DNA from: Oceanotoga teriensis
GTDB taxonomy: Bacteria > Thermotogota > Thermotogae > Petrotogales > Petrotogaceae
Direction of reading: 5' to 3'
NCBI RefSeq assembly: GCF_003148465.1
Contig: NZ_QGGI01000001.1
Span: forward strand, 1 to 54,762
DNA length: 54,762 nt
Below are positions 9,069 through 17,531 of the stretch, in pieces. The position numbers and the translations under genes are program-made. Below the pieces are notes generated by a model, which was given only the letters and a program-made list of their open reading frames with translations, had not been told where the DNA came from and did not search any database. The number at the start of each line of letters is the position of its first letter. Positions within the stretch are counted from its first letter, which is position 1.

Positions 9069-10767
9069 CCCCAAATTTTTTTGTTTCCTTAAATATTAAA
9101 TTTGAACCTAAACCTTTTTTTAAAATTTTTTCATATTCTATTCCAGTTTCTTCATGAATTATTTTTAATAATAAAGGTGTACAAAACCCACCTTGACATC
9201 TTCCCATTCCAACTCTTGTTCTTCTTTTTATCGCATCTAAAGTAATAGCTGGTATATTAGAATGTATAACTGATTTTATTTCTCCATAACTTATCATTTC
9301 ACATCTACAAACTATTTTTCCAAAATCTGGATTTTTATTAATAATTCTATTTTTTTCTTTATCCTCTAATAAATAAAGTATAGGATATCCTTTTCTATTT
9401 GGATTATATTTAATATTTTGATTTATATTTGTTTTACTTTTTAAAATATTTATAGTTATTTTCTCAACATCTTCTGATATAGACGGTGCAGAAGCTATTC
9501 CAGGTGATTGTATTCCAGATACATGAATAAAATTTGAAATTTTTGAAGATTGTTTTATTATAAAATCTTCTTTATAAGTAGAAGCTCTTGTCCCTGAAAA
9601 ATAAGTTATTATATCTTTTTTATTTATTTGTTTTAAAACAGAACTATGTTTATTCATTATTTCATTTATTCCTTTTGAAGTTGTACTATAATCTTCTTTA
9701 TAAGGTTGTTCATAAGCATTAGGCCCTAATAATAAATTCTCTTCTACTGTTTTTATTATTCCTCCACCCTTACTATTATTTTTTAAATTAAAATCAGTTT
9801 TTGAAACCACTGAATTTATAAAATTTCCTGTTTTTTTATCCAATATAATTATCTCGCCTTTTCTTGGATGTATAGTATAAAATCTATCTCCAACAATTTC
9901 TGCTACTTCATCAGAATGAACTCCAGCACAATTTATTAAACACTTTGTGAATATTCTTCCTCTATTAGTTTCTATATAAACTACTTCATTATTTTCTTTA
10001 TAAACATCTTTTAAGAATGTTTCAAAACTAATATCAACTCCATTTTCAACTGCATTTTCTGCATATGCTATTGTTGTTTTATATGGTGATATAATTCCTG
10101 TTGAAGGAATTAAAAATCCTCCTATTAAGTTCTTATCTATATTTGGTTCTATCATATTTATTTGTTTTTTATCAACATATTTTAAATAAACACCATTTTT
10201 TTTAGCTCTTAATTTAATAAAAGGCGATATGAATTTTAAATGCCATTTATCAAAAACTATTAAAGATCCTGTTCTTTTAAATTCAAAATTTAATTCTTTT
10301 GATTTTTTTTCATATAATTTATTGCCAAGTACATTATAATAAGCTTTTTTAGTACCAGGTTTAGGACTTAATCCTGGATGAATCATTCCATCATTTCTTG
10401 ATGAAGTATGTACTGCTATATCATTTTCTTTATCTATTACTAAAATTTTTATATTCCATTTTGAGAGTTCTCTTGCAATACTACAACCTATTATTCCAGC
10501 ACCTATAATAATTACATCATATTTTTTATTATTTAATTTGTTATCTTTTAAATCTGTATTTATAAAATTTTCTTTTTCTTGATTTATAAATTTCAAATTA
10601 TTTATAACTCCATCAAAATCTGACATAGCAGCTATTTTTCCAGCTTTAATTACTTGTTCCCAATTTTCAACCACACCTTCAAGCTTTAAGGCATTGTTTT
10701 GAATTGATATATCAATATCATAAGAAATATCTTTTTTTATTTTATTTTTTAATTTTTGAATATTCAT
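9046..10767 (-). CDS. BON-domain plus GlpA-like FAD-dependent dehydrogenase with Bfd-type [2Fe-2S] tail
   Basis: A 573-residue fusion. Residues about 5-62 match a BON fold (LKLEGVVENWEQVIKAGKIA, then a VINNLKF end). Then comes a DAO-type FAD domain: GAGIIGCSIARELS, TSSRNDGMIHPGL, LINCAGVHSDEVAE, and GIQSPGIASAPS. The C-terminal Bfd-like module has CRCEMISYGE and MGRCQGGFC cysteines. DAO plus Bfd is the layout of GlpA, the anaerobic glycerol-3-phosphate dehydrogenase; the BON head is an unusual addition. An ATG further upstream exists, but AGGAGATGAGCAA directly precedes the ATG at 10767. First structural gene of the operon. Confidence 0.87.
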   Translation of the reverse strand: MNIQKLKNKIKKDISYDIDISIQNNALKLEGVVENWEQVIKAGKIAAMSDFDGVINNLKFINQEKENFINTDLKDNKLNNKKYDVIIIGAGIIGCSIARELSKWNIKILVIDKENDIAVHTSSRNDGMIHPGLSPKPGTKKAYYNVLGNKLYEKKSKELNFEFKRTGSLIVFDKWHLKFISPFIKLRAKKNGVYLKYVDKKQINMIEPNIDKNLIGGFLIPSTGIISPYKTTIAYAENAVENGVDISFETFLKDVYKENNEVVYIETNRGRIFTKCLINCAGVHSDEVAEIVGDRFYTIHPRKGEIIILDKKTGNFINSVVSKTDFNLKNNSKGGGIIKTVEENLLLGPNAYEQPYKEDYSTTSKGINEIMNKHSSVLKQINKKDIITYFSGTRASTYKEDFIIKQSSKISNFIHVSGIQSPGIASAPSISEDVEKITINILKSKTNINQNIKYNPNRKGYPILYLLEDKEKNRIINKNPDFGKIVCRCEMISYGEIKSVIHSNIPAITLDAIKRRTRVGMGRCQGGFCTPLLLKIIHEETGIEYEKILKKGLGSNLIFKETKKFGDDFIERI

Positions 10768-10783
10768 TTGCTCATCTCCTAAA

Positions 10784-10833
10784 TAATGTACATACTGTCC
10801 GGACATTTAAATTATATACTATATTAATTTTTT
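10784..10833 (-). promoter_or_regulatory. Operon promoter region with two palindromes (possible GntR operator)
   Basis: Between the GntR gene and the GlpA-like gene lie the palindromes ATGTACAT (10786-10793) and TGTCCGGACA (10796-10805). Just upstream is a TATAAT -10 box, with only a weak -35 (TTAAAC). The GC-rich palindrome stands out in AT-rich DNA and sits near the expected transcript start, a plausible repressor site. Binding by the adjacent GntR protein is inferred. Confidence 0.5.
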
Positions 10834-10918
10834 GTTTAAATGTTATTAATTTTATTAAGCTTTGAAAATCAGTTTTTATTTTAGATTAAGCTTTAAATTC
10901 CATTAAATTTTGAATTAT

Positions 10919-11614
10919 TTAAAATTTAACTACACTTTTAAATGTATATATATCACCTCTAAATATAAATTTTAAATATAAAAAAATATCATTTTTTTCA
11001 TCAAATATTTTTCTCGATAATTTTATACCGGGAATTCTTTTTGTATTTAAGTATTCTGATATGGGTGAATCTATCAATACTGGTTTTATTTCTTGCTCCA
11101 TCTTTTTATAAATAAAATTTTTCTTTTTAGACAAAAAATAATGCATGGAGTCTTTTATCATATCTTCATCTATATCTCCAACTTTACTAAAAGGAAGATA
11201 TGATTCCTCATAAGCAAAAGGTATTTCAGAAGCATATCTTATTTTTATTATTCTATATAAGTATTCTTCGTTTTGGAAAAGTTTTTTATTATTTTTAACT
11301 TTGTTAAAACTTATTATTTTATTCTTAGGAACATATCCCATTTTTATTATCTCTTTTGTAAAAGAAATTTTTTCGCCTATACTATCATTTATTCCATCTT
11401 TTTTTGATATAAAAGTACCCTTACCAGGTCTTCTAACAACATAACCTTCTTCAACTAAAATATTTATTGCTCTTCTTATAGTTTCACGACTAACTTTAAA
11501 TTTATTCATTAATTGAATATCGCCAGGAATTTTATCTCCAATCTTATATTCATTCGAATTTATCATTGATTCTAATAATATTGATATATCTTCATATAAT
11601 GGATTTTTTTTCAA
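10919..11614 (-). CDS. GntR-family transcriptional regulator, HutC/UTRA subfamily
   Basis: A 231-residue DNA-binding regulator. The N-terminal winged helix-turn-helix shows KIPGDIQLMNKFKVSRETIRRAI and a wing VVRRPGKGTFI. The C-terminal half is a UTRA ligand domain (YRIIKIRYASEIPFAYEESYLP). UTRA domains usually sense a phosphorylated sugar or similar catabolite. It lies directly upstream of, and co-oriented with, the GlpA-like operon, so it is the likely local regulator. TTG at 11614 fits an AAGGTGAT ribosome site better than the ATG at 11629, which has none. Confidence 0.88.
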   Translation of the reverse strand: MKKNPLYEDISILLESMINSNEYKIGDKIPGDIQLMNKFKVSRETIRRAINILVEEGYVVRRPGKGTFISKKDGINDSIGEKISFTKEIIKMGYVPKNKIISFNKVKNNKKLFQNEEYLYRIIKIRYASEIPFAYEESYLPFSKVGDIDEDMIKDSMHYFLSKKKNFIYKKMEQEIKPVLIDSPISEYLNTKRIPGIKLSRKIFDEKNDIFLYLKFIFRGDIYTFKSVVKF

Positions 11615-11712
11615 ATTTATCACCTTCATTTTTATTCTATTTCACTTAAATATTTATTCTTTTTTATTTTATCATGTTAAAATATTTTTAGATAAACAAT
11701 AGGGGGGATAAA

Positions 11713-12354
11713 ATGAGAGATGAACTTTACAAATGGAAATTTATGAGTATAGGAAATGAAATTATAGAAAATTTGAGAATGAAGAAACATGAAGCTTATC
11801 TTGTAGAATCTTCTAGTGAAGCTTTAGAAATTATAAAAAAATTAATACCAGAAAATTCAAAAGTTACTGTGGGTGGAAGTATTACTTTATCTCAAACTGG
11901 TATAATCGATTATTTAGAAAACAGTAATATAAATTATATCAGCAGAAAAAATGCTAAAAATTCAGATGAAATGAATAAAGTATTTTTAGAATCTTTTACG
12001 AGTGATTTTTTTATTTGTTCTGCAAATGCAATAACTTATGATGGTAAAATAGTACAATTGGATGGTAATGGTTCAAGAGTAGCCCCTATGATTTGGGGAC
12101 CTAAAAATGTAATAATAGTTGCTGGAATGAATAAAGTTGTAAACAATTTAGAAGAAGCAAATTCAAGAATTACTTATATAGCTCCAATGAATGCAAAAAG
12201 ATTAAACACTAAAACGCCCTGTACGAGATTAGGCGAATGTATAGATTGTGAATCAAGAGAAAGAATTTGTGTTCACAAAACCATATTAGAAACAGGAGTA
12301 AGACATCCTGGAAGATTTAAAATAATTTTAATCGCTGAGAATTTAGGACTTTAA
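11713..12354 (+). CDS. LUD-domain (LutC/YkgG-like) protein
   Basis: A 213-residue protein of the LUD family (DUF162). Family marks are VTVGGSITLSQTGI near residue 55, ITYDGKIVQLDGNGSRVAP and the cysteine pair TPCTRLGECIDC near 170. LutC belongs to the LutABC L-lactate oxidation complex, but no lutA or lutB is nearby. Single-gene LUD proteins like this are common in anaerobes and their job is unknown. The ATG follows a strong AGGGGGG site. It is transcribed divergently from the GntR regulator and ends in the shared terminator at 12353. Confidence 0.85.
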   Translation: MRDELYKWKFMSIGNEIIENLRMKKHEAYLVESSSEALEIIKKLIPENSKVTVGGSITLSQTGIIDYLENSNINYISRKNAKNSDEMNKVFLESFTSDFFICSANAITYDGKIVQLDGNGSRVAPMIWGPKNVIIVAGMNKVVNNLEEANSRITYIAPMNAKRLNTKTPCTRLGECIDCESRERICVHKTILETGVRHPGRFKIILIAENLGL

Positions 12355-12378
12355 AGGGAGATTTTATCTCCCTTTTTT
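12353..12378. terminator. Bidirectional terminator between LUD and FlhB-tail genes
   Basis: AAAGGGAGAT / ATCTCCCTTT with a short T loop lies between two convergent genes, with T runs on the outgoing sides. It serves both transcripts. Confidence 0.82.
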
Positions 12379-12624
12379 ATCAATAGTGTAAACATAAGCT
12401 ATTATTTCAGCAGCTATTTTATACATTTCAGGAGGAATTTCTAAATTTAAATCTAATCCATAAAAATTTTCTGTAGCAACTTCATCTTTAATAATAGGGA
12501 TTCTTTCTTCTTCAGCTCTTTCTATTATTTTATCAGCTATTTCATTTATTCCTTTAGCAACTATTTTAGGTGCTTTATCAGTACCTTTTTTATATCTTAA
12601 AGCTATTGCTTTTTTCTTATTCAT
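12364..12624 (-). CDS. Stand-alone FlhB C-terminal-domain protein (FlhX/YlqH type)
   Basis: An 86-residue soluble protein matching only the cytoplasmic FlhB/YscU tail (AIALRYKKGTDKAPKIVAKG, ending in IAAEIIAYVY). FlhB is the export-gate switch of flagellar type III secretion and self-cleaves at NPTH; here the protein begins just after where that motif would be, and there are no membrane segments. Such orphan tails exist in flagellated bacteria and can partly replace the FlhB tail. No flagellar operon is adjacent, but a chemoreceptor and a YjfB-like protein elsewhere in the window suggest motility. Confidence 0.87.
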   Translation of the reverse strand: MNKKKAIALRYKKGTDKAPKIVAKGINEIADKIIERAEEERIPIIKDEVATENFYGLDLNLEIPPEMYKIAAEIIAYVYTIDKKGR

Positions 12625-12812
12625 GATATACTCCTTTTATATTTTAATATCATTTATAAAACTATATATAAATTCCTTGAATTATTATAATTTAAATATA
12701 ATTATAGCACTATATTTTAATTTTTAAAATATAATCAAATTTTTTAATTTTTGTTAAGTATGGTAAAATTATTATGAAGATTTTTTTACATACTTCAAAG
12801 GGGGAGATTTAT

Positions 12813-13889
12813 ATGGAGAACATTGTAAACGTGAACTTAAATGGAGAGGTTTACACTATAACAGATAGAACACCCTTTCCATTATTACTTTCTGAATATT
12901 TATATGAAGGCGATTTTGATCTTATGATGGTAGATTTAAAAGAAAAAAAAGACTTTATAAATGAATGTAAAACGTTAAAAGTTCTCATGGATAATATTCC
13001 AGGTATAAATTCTAACTTCATAACAAGTCCTTTTATTTTTAATGATTTTTTATCCTATATGGAAGAATTCAATATAAAAATAAATGATTTTAATCATGTT
13101 TCTTTGAATGGTTTGATAGATATAGTTTTGGATAGAGCTGATAAAAAAGATTTTGATATAGTAAAAAAAATATTATACTTCACATTAGATATTGATTCTA
13201 ATTTTGCCCCTGCATATGAACTTTTAGGATCTATTCTAATTGAAGAAGGAAATTTTGAAGATGGAAAAAAGTCTCTCGAAAAAGCTGCAAAAATAGACCC
13301 TTGGAATATTGCCGCTTTGTCTGAACTAGGAGAGGCTTATTTTAATTTAAAAGAATATGATAAAGCGGCTGAAATTTGGAAAAAAGAAATAGAACTTGCC
13401 CCTAATAATTATGTAACTTATTTTATGATAACTGATGCTTATATGGAAGTAGACAAGTATGATAAAGCAGCAAACATTTTAGAAAAATTTTTAAATAGAT
13501 TTCCAAAAAGTATACTTGGAAAATTCCAACTTTCAAATATATATAAAGAATTATCAAGAAATATAGAAGCTGAAGGTCTTTTAAACGAAATTTTAAATTC
13601 TATTCCGGAATACGAGAGTGATATAGAGATATGGACTAAATTAATGATAGAAAACAATAAAAATAAAACAGTCATAAAATTTATAGAAAAATTCATAGAA
13701 AGATCTGAAAACAATGAACATTTCAAACTTTTATTAGTTATACCATATTTTAAATCTGGCGAAATAGAAAAAGCTAAAAAAATTTTTAAAAACTTAAAAG
13801 ATGAATACTCATGGTATATATATGGCTTAAAAGATTCGTTCAATGCTGTTTTAAATAAAGATGAACTAAAGGAATTAGAACTGATATGA
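12813..13889 (+). CDS. Tetratricopeptide-repeat protein
   Basis: A 358-residue protein with at least four TPR units at about 120-300, for example ALSELGEAYFNLKEYDKAAE and a repeat at YDKAANILEKFLNRFPKS. The first ~110 residues match nothing I recognise. No signal peptide is seen, so it probably acts in the cytosol as a protein-binding scaffold. ATG at 12813 has a GGGGGAGA site; the upstream ATG at 12774 has none. Its stop overlaps the prepilin peptidase start (ATGA), so the two are translationally coupled, pointing to a pilus or secretion role. Confidence 0.82.
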   Translation: MENIVNVNLNGEVYTITDRTPFPLLLSEYLYEGDFDLMMVDLKEKKDFINECKTLKVLMDNIPGINSNFITSPFIFNDFLSYMEEFNIKINDFNHVSLNGLIDIVLDRADKKDFDIVKKILYFTLDIDSNFAPAYELLGSILIEEGNFEDGKKSLEKAAKIDPWNIAALSELGEAYFNLKEYDKAAEIWKKEIELAPNNYVTYFMITDAYMEVDKYDKAANILEKFLNRFPKSILGKFQLSNIYKELSRNIEAEGLLNEILNSIPEYESDIEIWTKLMIENNKNKTVIKFIEKFIERSENNEHFKLLLVIPYFKSGEIEKAKKIFKNLKDEYSWYIYGLKDSFNAVLNKDELKELELI

Positions 13890-14371
13890 CTTTTAAAAAA
13901 AAGTGCCTATTGGGCACTTTAATTTTTTCTATAAATTTAATTCATTTCTTTTTATTTGAAAATTTCTTTGATATAATTATTATAAACTCTATAATATTTG
14001 CTGGATATATTGACTATAAAAAATTCATAATTCCAGATACTTCTGTAATAATAATTTTAATTGTATCTTTATTTAATTTTTCTATTTATAATTTAATAAT
14101 TTCAATAATAATTTTTTTATTACTTGTAAATTTTTATAAAAAGAAAAAAATGGGATTTGGAGATGTAAAACTTTTAACAGTATTAAGTTTATATTTTGGA
14201 TATGAAATTTTTTTTATAATAATATTTAGTATCATATTGATACTTATTTTAAATTTTAAAAAAGAACAGGCTAAAATACCTTTTGGTTTTTATATAATGT
14301 TTGGAGTATTAATAAATTTATTCATGAGGTGGTTTTATGATCCTTTACAAAATTATTGGTTCCCTTTTTGA
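13886..14371 (+). CDS. Minimal A24 prepilin peptidase (no methylase domain)
   Basis: A 161-residue, almost entirely hydrophobic protein with about five or six membrane spans. It carries both catalytic aspartates of the A24 aspartyl peptidases, in GYIDYKK near residue 43 and the family signature GFGDVK near 93. Full PilD/GspO proteins have an N-terminal methylase domain with zinc cysteines; that is absent here, as in the short TadV/archaeal-like forms. It would cleave type IV pilin-like leader peptides at the inner membrane. Start overlaps the TPR stop, end overlaps the ydcF-like start by 35 bases. Confidence 0.82.
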   Translation: MTFKKKCLLGTLIFSINLIHFFLFENFFDIIIINSIIFAGYIDYKKFIIPDTSVIIILIVSLFNFSIYNLIISIIIFLLLVNFYKKKKMGFGDVKLLTVLSLYFGYEIFFIIIFSIILILILNFKKEQAKIPFGFYIMFGVLINLFMRWFYDPLQNYWFPF

Positions 14372-15101
14372 AATTCCCGGAATTTTTATATTGATATGTT
14401 TTATAATGTTTTTATACTACTTAAAAAAAGAGAAACGTGTTAGAAAATTTCTTCTTTCTATATTGATAATAATATATATAATTTCAACTGGTTGGTTTTC
14501 AAGAATGCTTGTCTACCCTTTAGAAAATAAATATCCTCCATTTAAACTTCAAGGTAAAGAATTTTCAAATGATAATGGTATAATACTGACACTTGGTGGT
14601 GGAATAATATCTAATATTTCAGAAAACACAAATCAACTTTCAGATTCATCTATGCAAAGAATATATCAATCATATTTAATGTATAAAAATTTAAGATATC
14701 CCATAATAGTAACAGGAGGAAAAATTGAAGGGACAAAAAATCTTCCGGAAGCTTTTGTTATGAAAGATACATTGATAAAAATGGGAGTTGAACCAGAAGA
14801 TATTTTTATAGAAATAAATGCTAGAAACACAGAAGAAAATGCTAAATTTGCATCTGATATAGCTAAATCTTTGAATAAGGATAAAATATATTTAGTTACT
14901 TCAGCTGTACATTTACCAAGGTCTATGAAAATATTCGAAAAATATTTTGAAGAAAATTTAATACCAATACCTACAGATTATCAACTTTCAAGAACAGAAT
15001 TAAGTTGGTATGATTTTTTGCCAAAGATGGAATTTTTAAAAGCTACAGCAAGTGCATTACATGAATATATTGGTATTTTGTATTTGATGTTAAAAAATTA
15101 A
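14337..15101 (+). CDS. YdcF/SanA-family (DUF218) membrane protein
   Basis: A 254-residue protein with two N-terminal membrane segments at about 10-27 and 38-56, followed by a DUF218 domain. Domain marks are ILTLGGGI, IIVTGGKIEGT, the charged RNTEENA turn, and YLVTSAVHLPRSM. Relatives (SanA, ElyC, YdcF) affect envelope integrity and peptidoglycan or lipid-carrier metabolism, but the enzyme activity is unproven. Third gene of a tightly packed run; ATG follows GAGGTGGTTTT. Confidence 0.85.
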   Translation: MILYKIIGSLFEIPGIFILICFIMFLYYLKKEKRVRKFLLSILIIIYIISTGWFSRMLVYPLENKYPPFKLQGKEFSNDNGIILTLGGGIISNISENTNQLSDSSMQRIYQSYLMYKNLRYPIIVTGGKIEGTKNLPEAFVMKDTLIKMGVEPEDIFIEINARNTEENAKFASDIAKSLNKDKIYLVTSAVHLPRSMKIFEKYFEENLIPIPTDYQLSRTELSWYDFLPKMEFLKATASALHEYIGILYLMLKN

Positions 15102-15114
15102 TTGAGGTGTTATT

Positions 15115-16017
15115 TTGATATATTTAATAATAGCAATATTTTTTAGTTCTTCAATAGCAATAATATTTAAAGTATCAGAACTCAATTCTCAAAGTAGATT
15201 AAATGTTACAACATTTAATTATGCAACTGCCTCAATAATAAGTGGGATTATGTCTTTAAGAATCCCACTTAATTTTGAAAATAACATAAATTTTTTTAAT
15301 GAGTTTAAAAATGTAATAGAAACCCCCAACTTAATTTTAAGTAATAGTTCAAGTTTCATATGGAGCTTAATTATAGGAGTTCCTGCTGGATTATTCTTTT
15401 TTCTATCTTTTTTACTTTATCAAATAAATATTAAAGAAAATGGAGCTTCATTATCTGGTGCATTTTCAAAAATTGGAATTCTTGTTCCAATGATAATATC
15501 AATAATTTTATGGAAAGAATATCCAACTAAAATCCAATCTTTTGGTATAATTTTATCTTTAACTTCTATATTTCTAATAAATATTCCAAATAAAAATGAA
15601 AAAAAGAATTTTAATTATTTATTAATTTTATTATTATTAACGGGTGGAATGGCAGAATTTTCAAATAAATTATTCCAAAAATATGCCAAAACAGAAATTA
15701 AAAGTATATTTCTATTTTTTGTTTTTATATCAGCATTTTTGATAAGTTTAATTTTTTCAAAAAAAGATTTAAAAAAATTAACAAAAAAAGAAATTCTTAC
15801 TGGTATATCAGTAGGAATTCCTAACTTATTTTCATCTTATTTTTTAATATTATCTTTAAATTATATAAAAACCTCTATAGCTTTCACAATTTATTCAATA
15901 GGAAGTATTTTAATAATAAATATAATAAGTTTTCTATTTTTTAAAGAAAGATTGAAAAAAATAGAAATAATAGGTATTTTTATCATTATATTATCTCTGT
16001 TTCTTTTAAATATTTAA
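15115..16017 (+). CDS. EamA/DMT-family transporter
   Basis: A 300-residue protein with about ten membrane helices arranged as two EamA halves: GASLSGAFSKIGILVPMI closes the first half and YIKTSIAFTIYSIGSILIIN the second, each followed by a loop and final helix. It is a drug/metabolite exporter of unknown substrate. Starts at TTG behind TGAGGTGTTAT, a few bases after the ydcF-like gene, so it is probably in the same operon. It converges on the isochorismatase-family gene with a one-base gap and no clear terminator. Confidence 0.85.
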   Translation: MIYLIIAIFFSSSIAIIFKVSELNSQSRLNVTTFNYATASIISGIMSLRIPLNFENNINFFNEFKNVIETPNLILSNSSSFIWSLIIGVPAGLFFFLSFLLYQINIKENGASLSGAFSKIGILVPMIISIILWKEYPTKIQSFGIILSLTSIFLINIPNKNEKKNFNYLLILLLLTGGMAEFSNKLFQKYAKTEIKSIFLFFVFISAFLISLIFSKKDLKKLTKKEILTGISVGIPNLFSSYFLILSLNYIKTSIAFTIYSIGSILIINIISFLFFKERLKKIEIIGIFIIILSLFLLNI

Positions 16018-16018
16018 A

Positions 16019-16603
16019 TTAAATAATTTCTATCTCATCTAAAACATCTTTACTTAAATTTTCTGAAATTTGTTTTTTATTAACAGATTTGACAAATTTT
16101 TTTAAAACTATTACATTGAAACCTTTTTCTAATGCATCTTTTATTGTTTCTTTAACACATACATCTCCTGCAAGTCCTAAGATTATAAGATTTTCTATAT
16201 CTTCTAATCTTAACCTTTCTTCAAGACCATTTGATTTTTTTAATTCATAATCATCATAAAATGCAGAATAACTATCAAATTCTTCAGATGTTCCCTTTTG
16301 AAATAAAAAATCATAGTATTCTATGAAAAGCTGATTACCAAATGTGCTTTTAACGCAATGAATTGGCCATTCTTTGAATGAAATATGATTTTTCGGATGA
16401 TCATCTTTACTTGAAAAAATCTTTATACCTTCTTTTTTTATATCTTTTACAAAATTATTAATATCTTTTATCCAAAACTCATCAGTTCCTTTAACTGGAA
16501 GTTCTGATGGGCATCTTTCAGTAAAACCGTTTTGGCAATCAACACATAATAAAGCAGTATTCTTTAAATTAAATTTAGTTTTAATATATTCTAATATGTT
16601 CAT
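16019..16603 (-). CDS. pncA: Isochorismatase-family hydrolase, probable nicotinamidase
   Basis: A 194-residue cysteine hydrolase. LLCVDCQNGF holds the catalytic Asp, DDHPKNHISF the metal-binding Asp/His/His set of nicotinamidases, WPIHCV the second substrate wall, and LGLAGDVCVKETI the nucleophilic Cys. The zinc-site pattern separates PncA from plain isochorismatases and points to nicotinamide to nicotinate conversion in NAD salvage. ATG at 16603 follows a GGGGGGATTTAAA site; the ATG at 16618 lies before that site and is unlikely. Single gene. Confidence 0.82.
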   Translation of the reverse strand: MNILEYIKTKFNLKNTALLCVDCQNGFTERCPSELPVKGTDEFWIKDINNFVKDIKKEGIKIFSSKDDHPKNHISFKEWPIHCVKSTFGNQLFIEYYDFLFQKGTSEEFDSYSAFYDDYELKKSNGLEERLRLEDIENLIILGLAGDVCVKETIKDALEKGFNVIVLKKFVKSVNKKQISENLSKDVLDEIEII

Positions 16604-16750
16604 TTTAAATCCCCCCATAAAGTTATTCTATAAATATTTTATCATATATAATATTATTTTTCCTTTAAAGTATTTTATTTGTAAAATATCTCTTATATAA
16701 TATATATTGTATGTTCTAATTTTTCACAATCATTTAAAGGGGTGAATAAT

Positions 16751-17497
16751 ATGTATAAATTAGTATTAATAAGACACGGCGAAAGTGAGTGGAATAAAGA
16801 AAACAAATTCACAGGTTGGACAGATGTTAACCTTTCCGAAAAAGGTGTTAGTGAAGCTAAAAATGGTGGAAAACTATTAAAATCAGAAGGTTTTGAATTT
16901 GATATAGCTTTTACTTCAGTTTTGAAAAGAGCTATAAAAACTTTAAACTTTGTTTTAGATGAAATGGATCAAGATTGGATACCAGTAATTAAAGATTGGA
17001 GACTTAATGAAAGACATTATGGTGCATTACAAGGTTTAAATAAAGCAGAAACAGCTGAAAAACATGGAGATGAACAAGTGAAAATTTGGAGAAGAAGTTA
17101 TGATATACAACCTCCAGCCTTAACAGAAGATGATGAAAGATATGCCGGAAAAGATAGAAGATATTCAAATCTTTCAAAAGAAGAATTACCATTAACAGAA
17201 TGTTTGAAAGATACTGTTGAAAGATTCTTACCTTTATGGCATGAAGAAATAGCTCCTACAATAAAAGAAGGAAAAAAAGTTATAATTGCTGCTCATGGTA
17301 ACTCATTAAGAGCTTTAGTAAAATATTTAGATAATATATCAGAAGAAGAAATTGTTAGTTTAAATATTCCTACAGGAACACCTCTTGTTTATGAATTAGA
17401 TGAAAATTTAAAACCAATTAAACATTATTATTTGGGAGATCAAGAAGCTATAAAAGCAGCAATGAATGCCGTTGCAAATCAAGGAAAATCCAAATAA
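16751..17497 (+). CDS. gpmA: 2,3-bisphosphoglycerate-dependent phosphoglycerate mutase
   Basis: A 248-residue glycolytic enzyme interconverting 3- and 2-phosphoglycerate through a phosphohistidine. The nucleophile motif [10 protein letters not shown] opens the protein. [30 protein letters not shown] and [14 protein letters not shown] are all intact, and the length is standard. ATG at 16751 follows AAAGGGGTGAATAAT; the GTG nine bases upstream is part of that ribosome site. Ends in a strong bidirectional terminator. Confidence 0.95.
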   Translation: MYKLVLIRHGESEWNKENKFTGWTDVNLSEKGVSEAKNGGKLLKSEGFEFDIAFTSVLKRAIKTLNFVLDEMDQDWIPVIKDWRLNERHYGALQGLNKAETAEKHGDEQVKIWRRSYDIQPPALTEDDERYAGKDRRYSNLSKEELPLTECLKDTVERFLPLWHEEIAPTIKEGKKVIIAAHGNSLRALVKYLDNISEEEIVSLNIPTGTPLVYELDENLKPIKHYYLGDQEAIKAAMNAVANQGKSK

Positions 17498-17499
17498 TT

Positions 17500-17531
17500 A
17501 AAAAAGCAGTTCAAAATGAACTGCTTTTTTT
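17500..17531. terminator. Bidirectional terminator gpmA / amino-acid ABC operon
   Basis: AAAAAAGCAGTTCA / TGAACTGCTTTTTT with a 3-4 base loop lies between convergent genes, with A and T runs on both sides. Confidence 0.9.
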
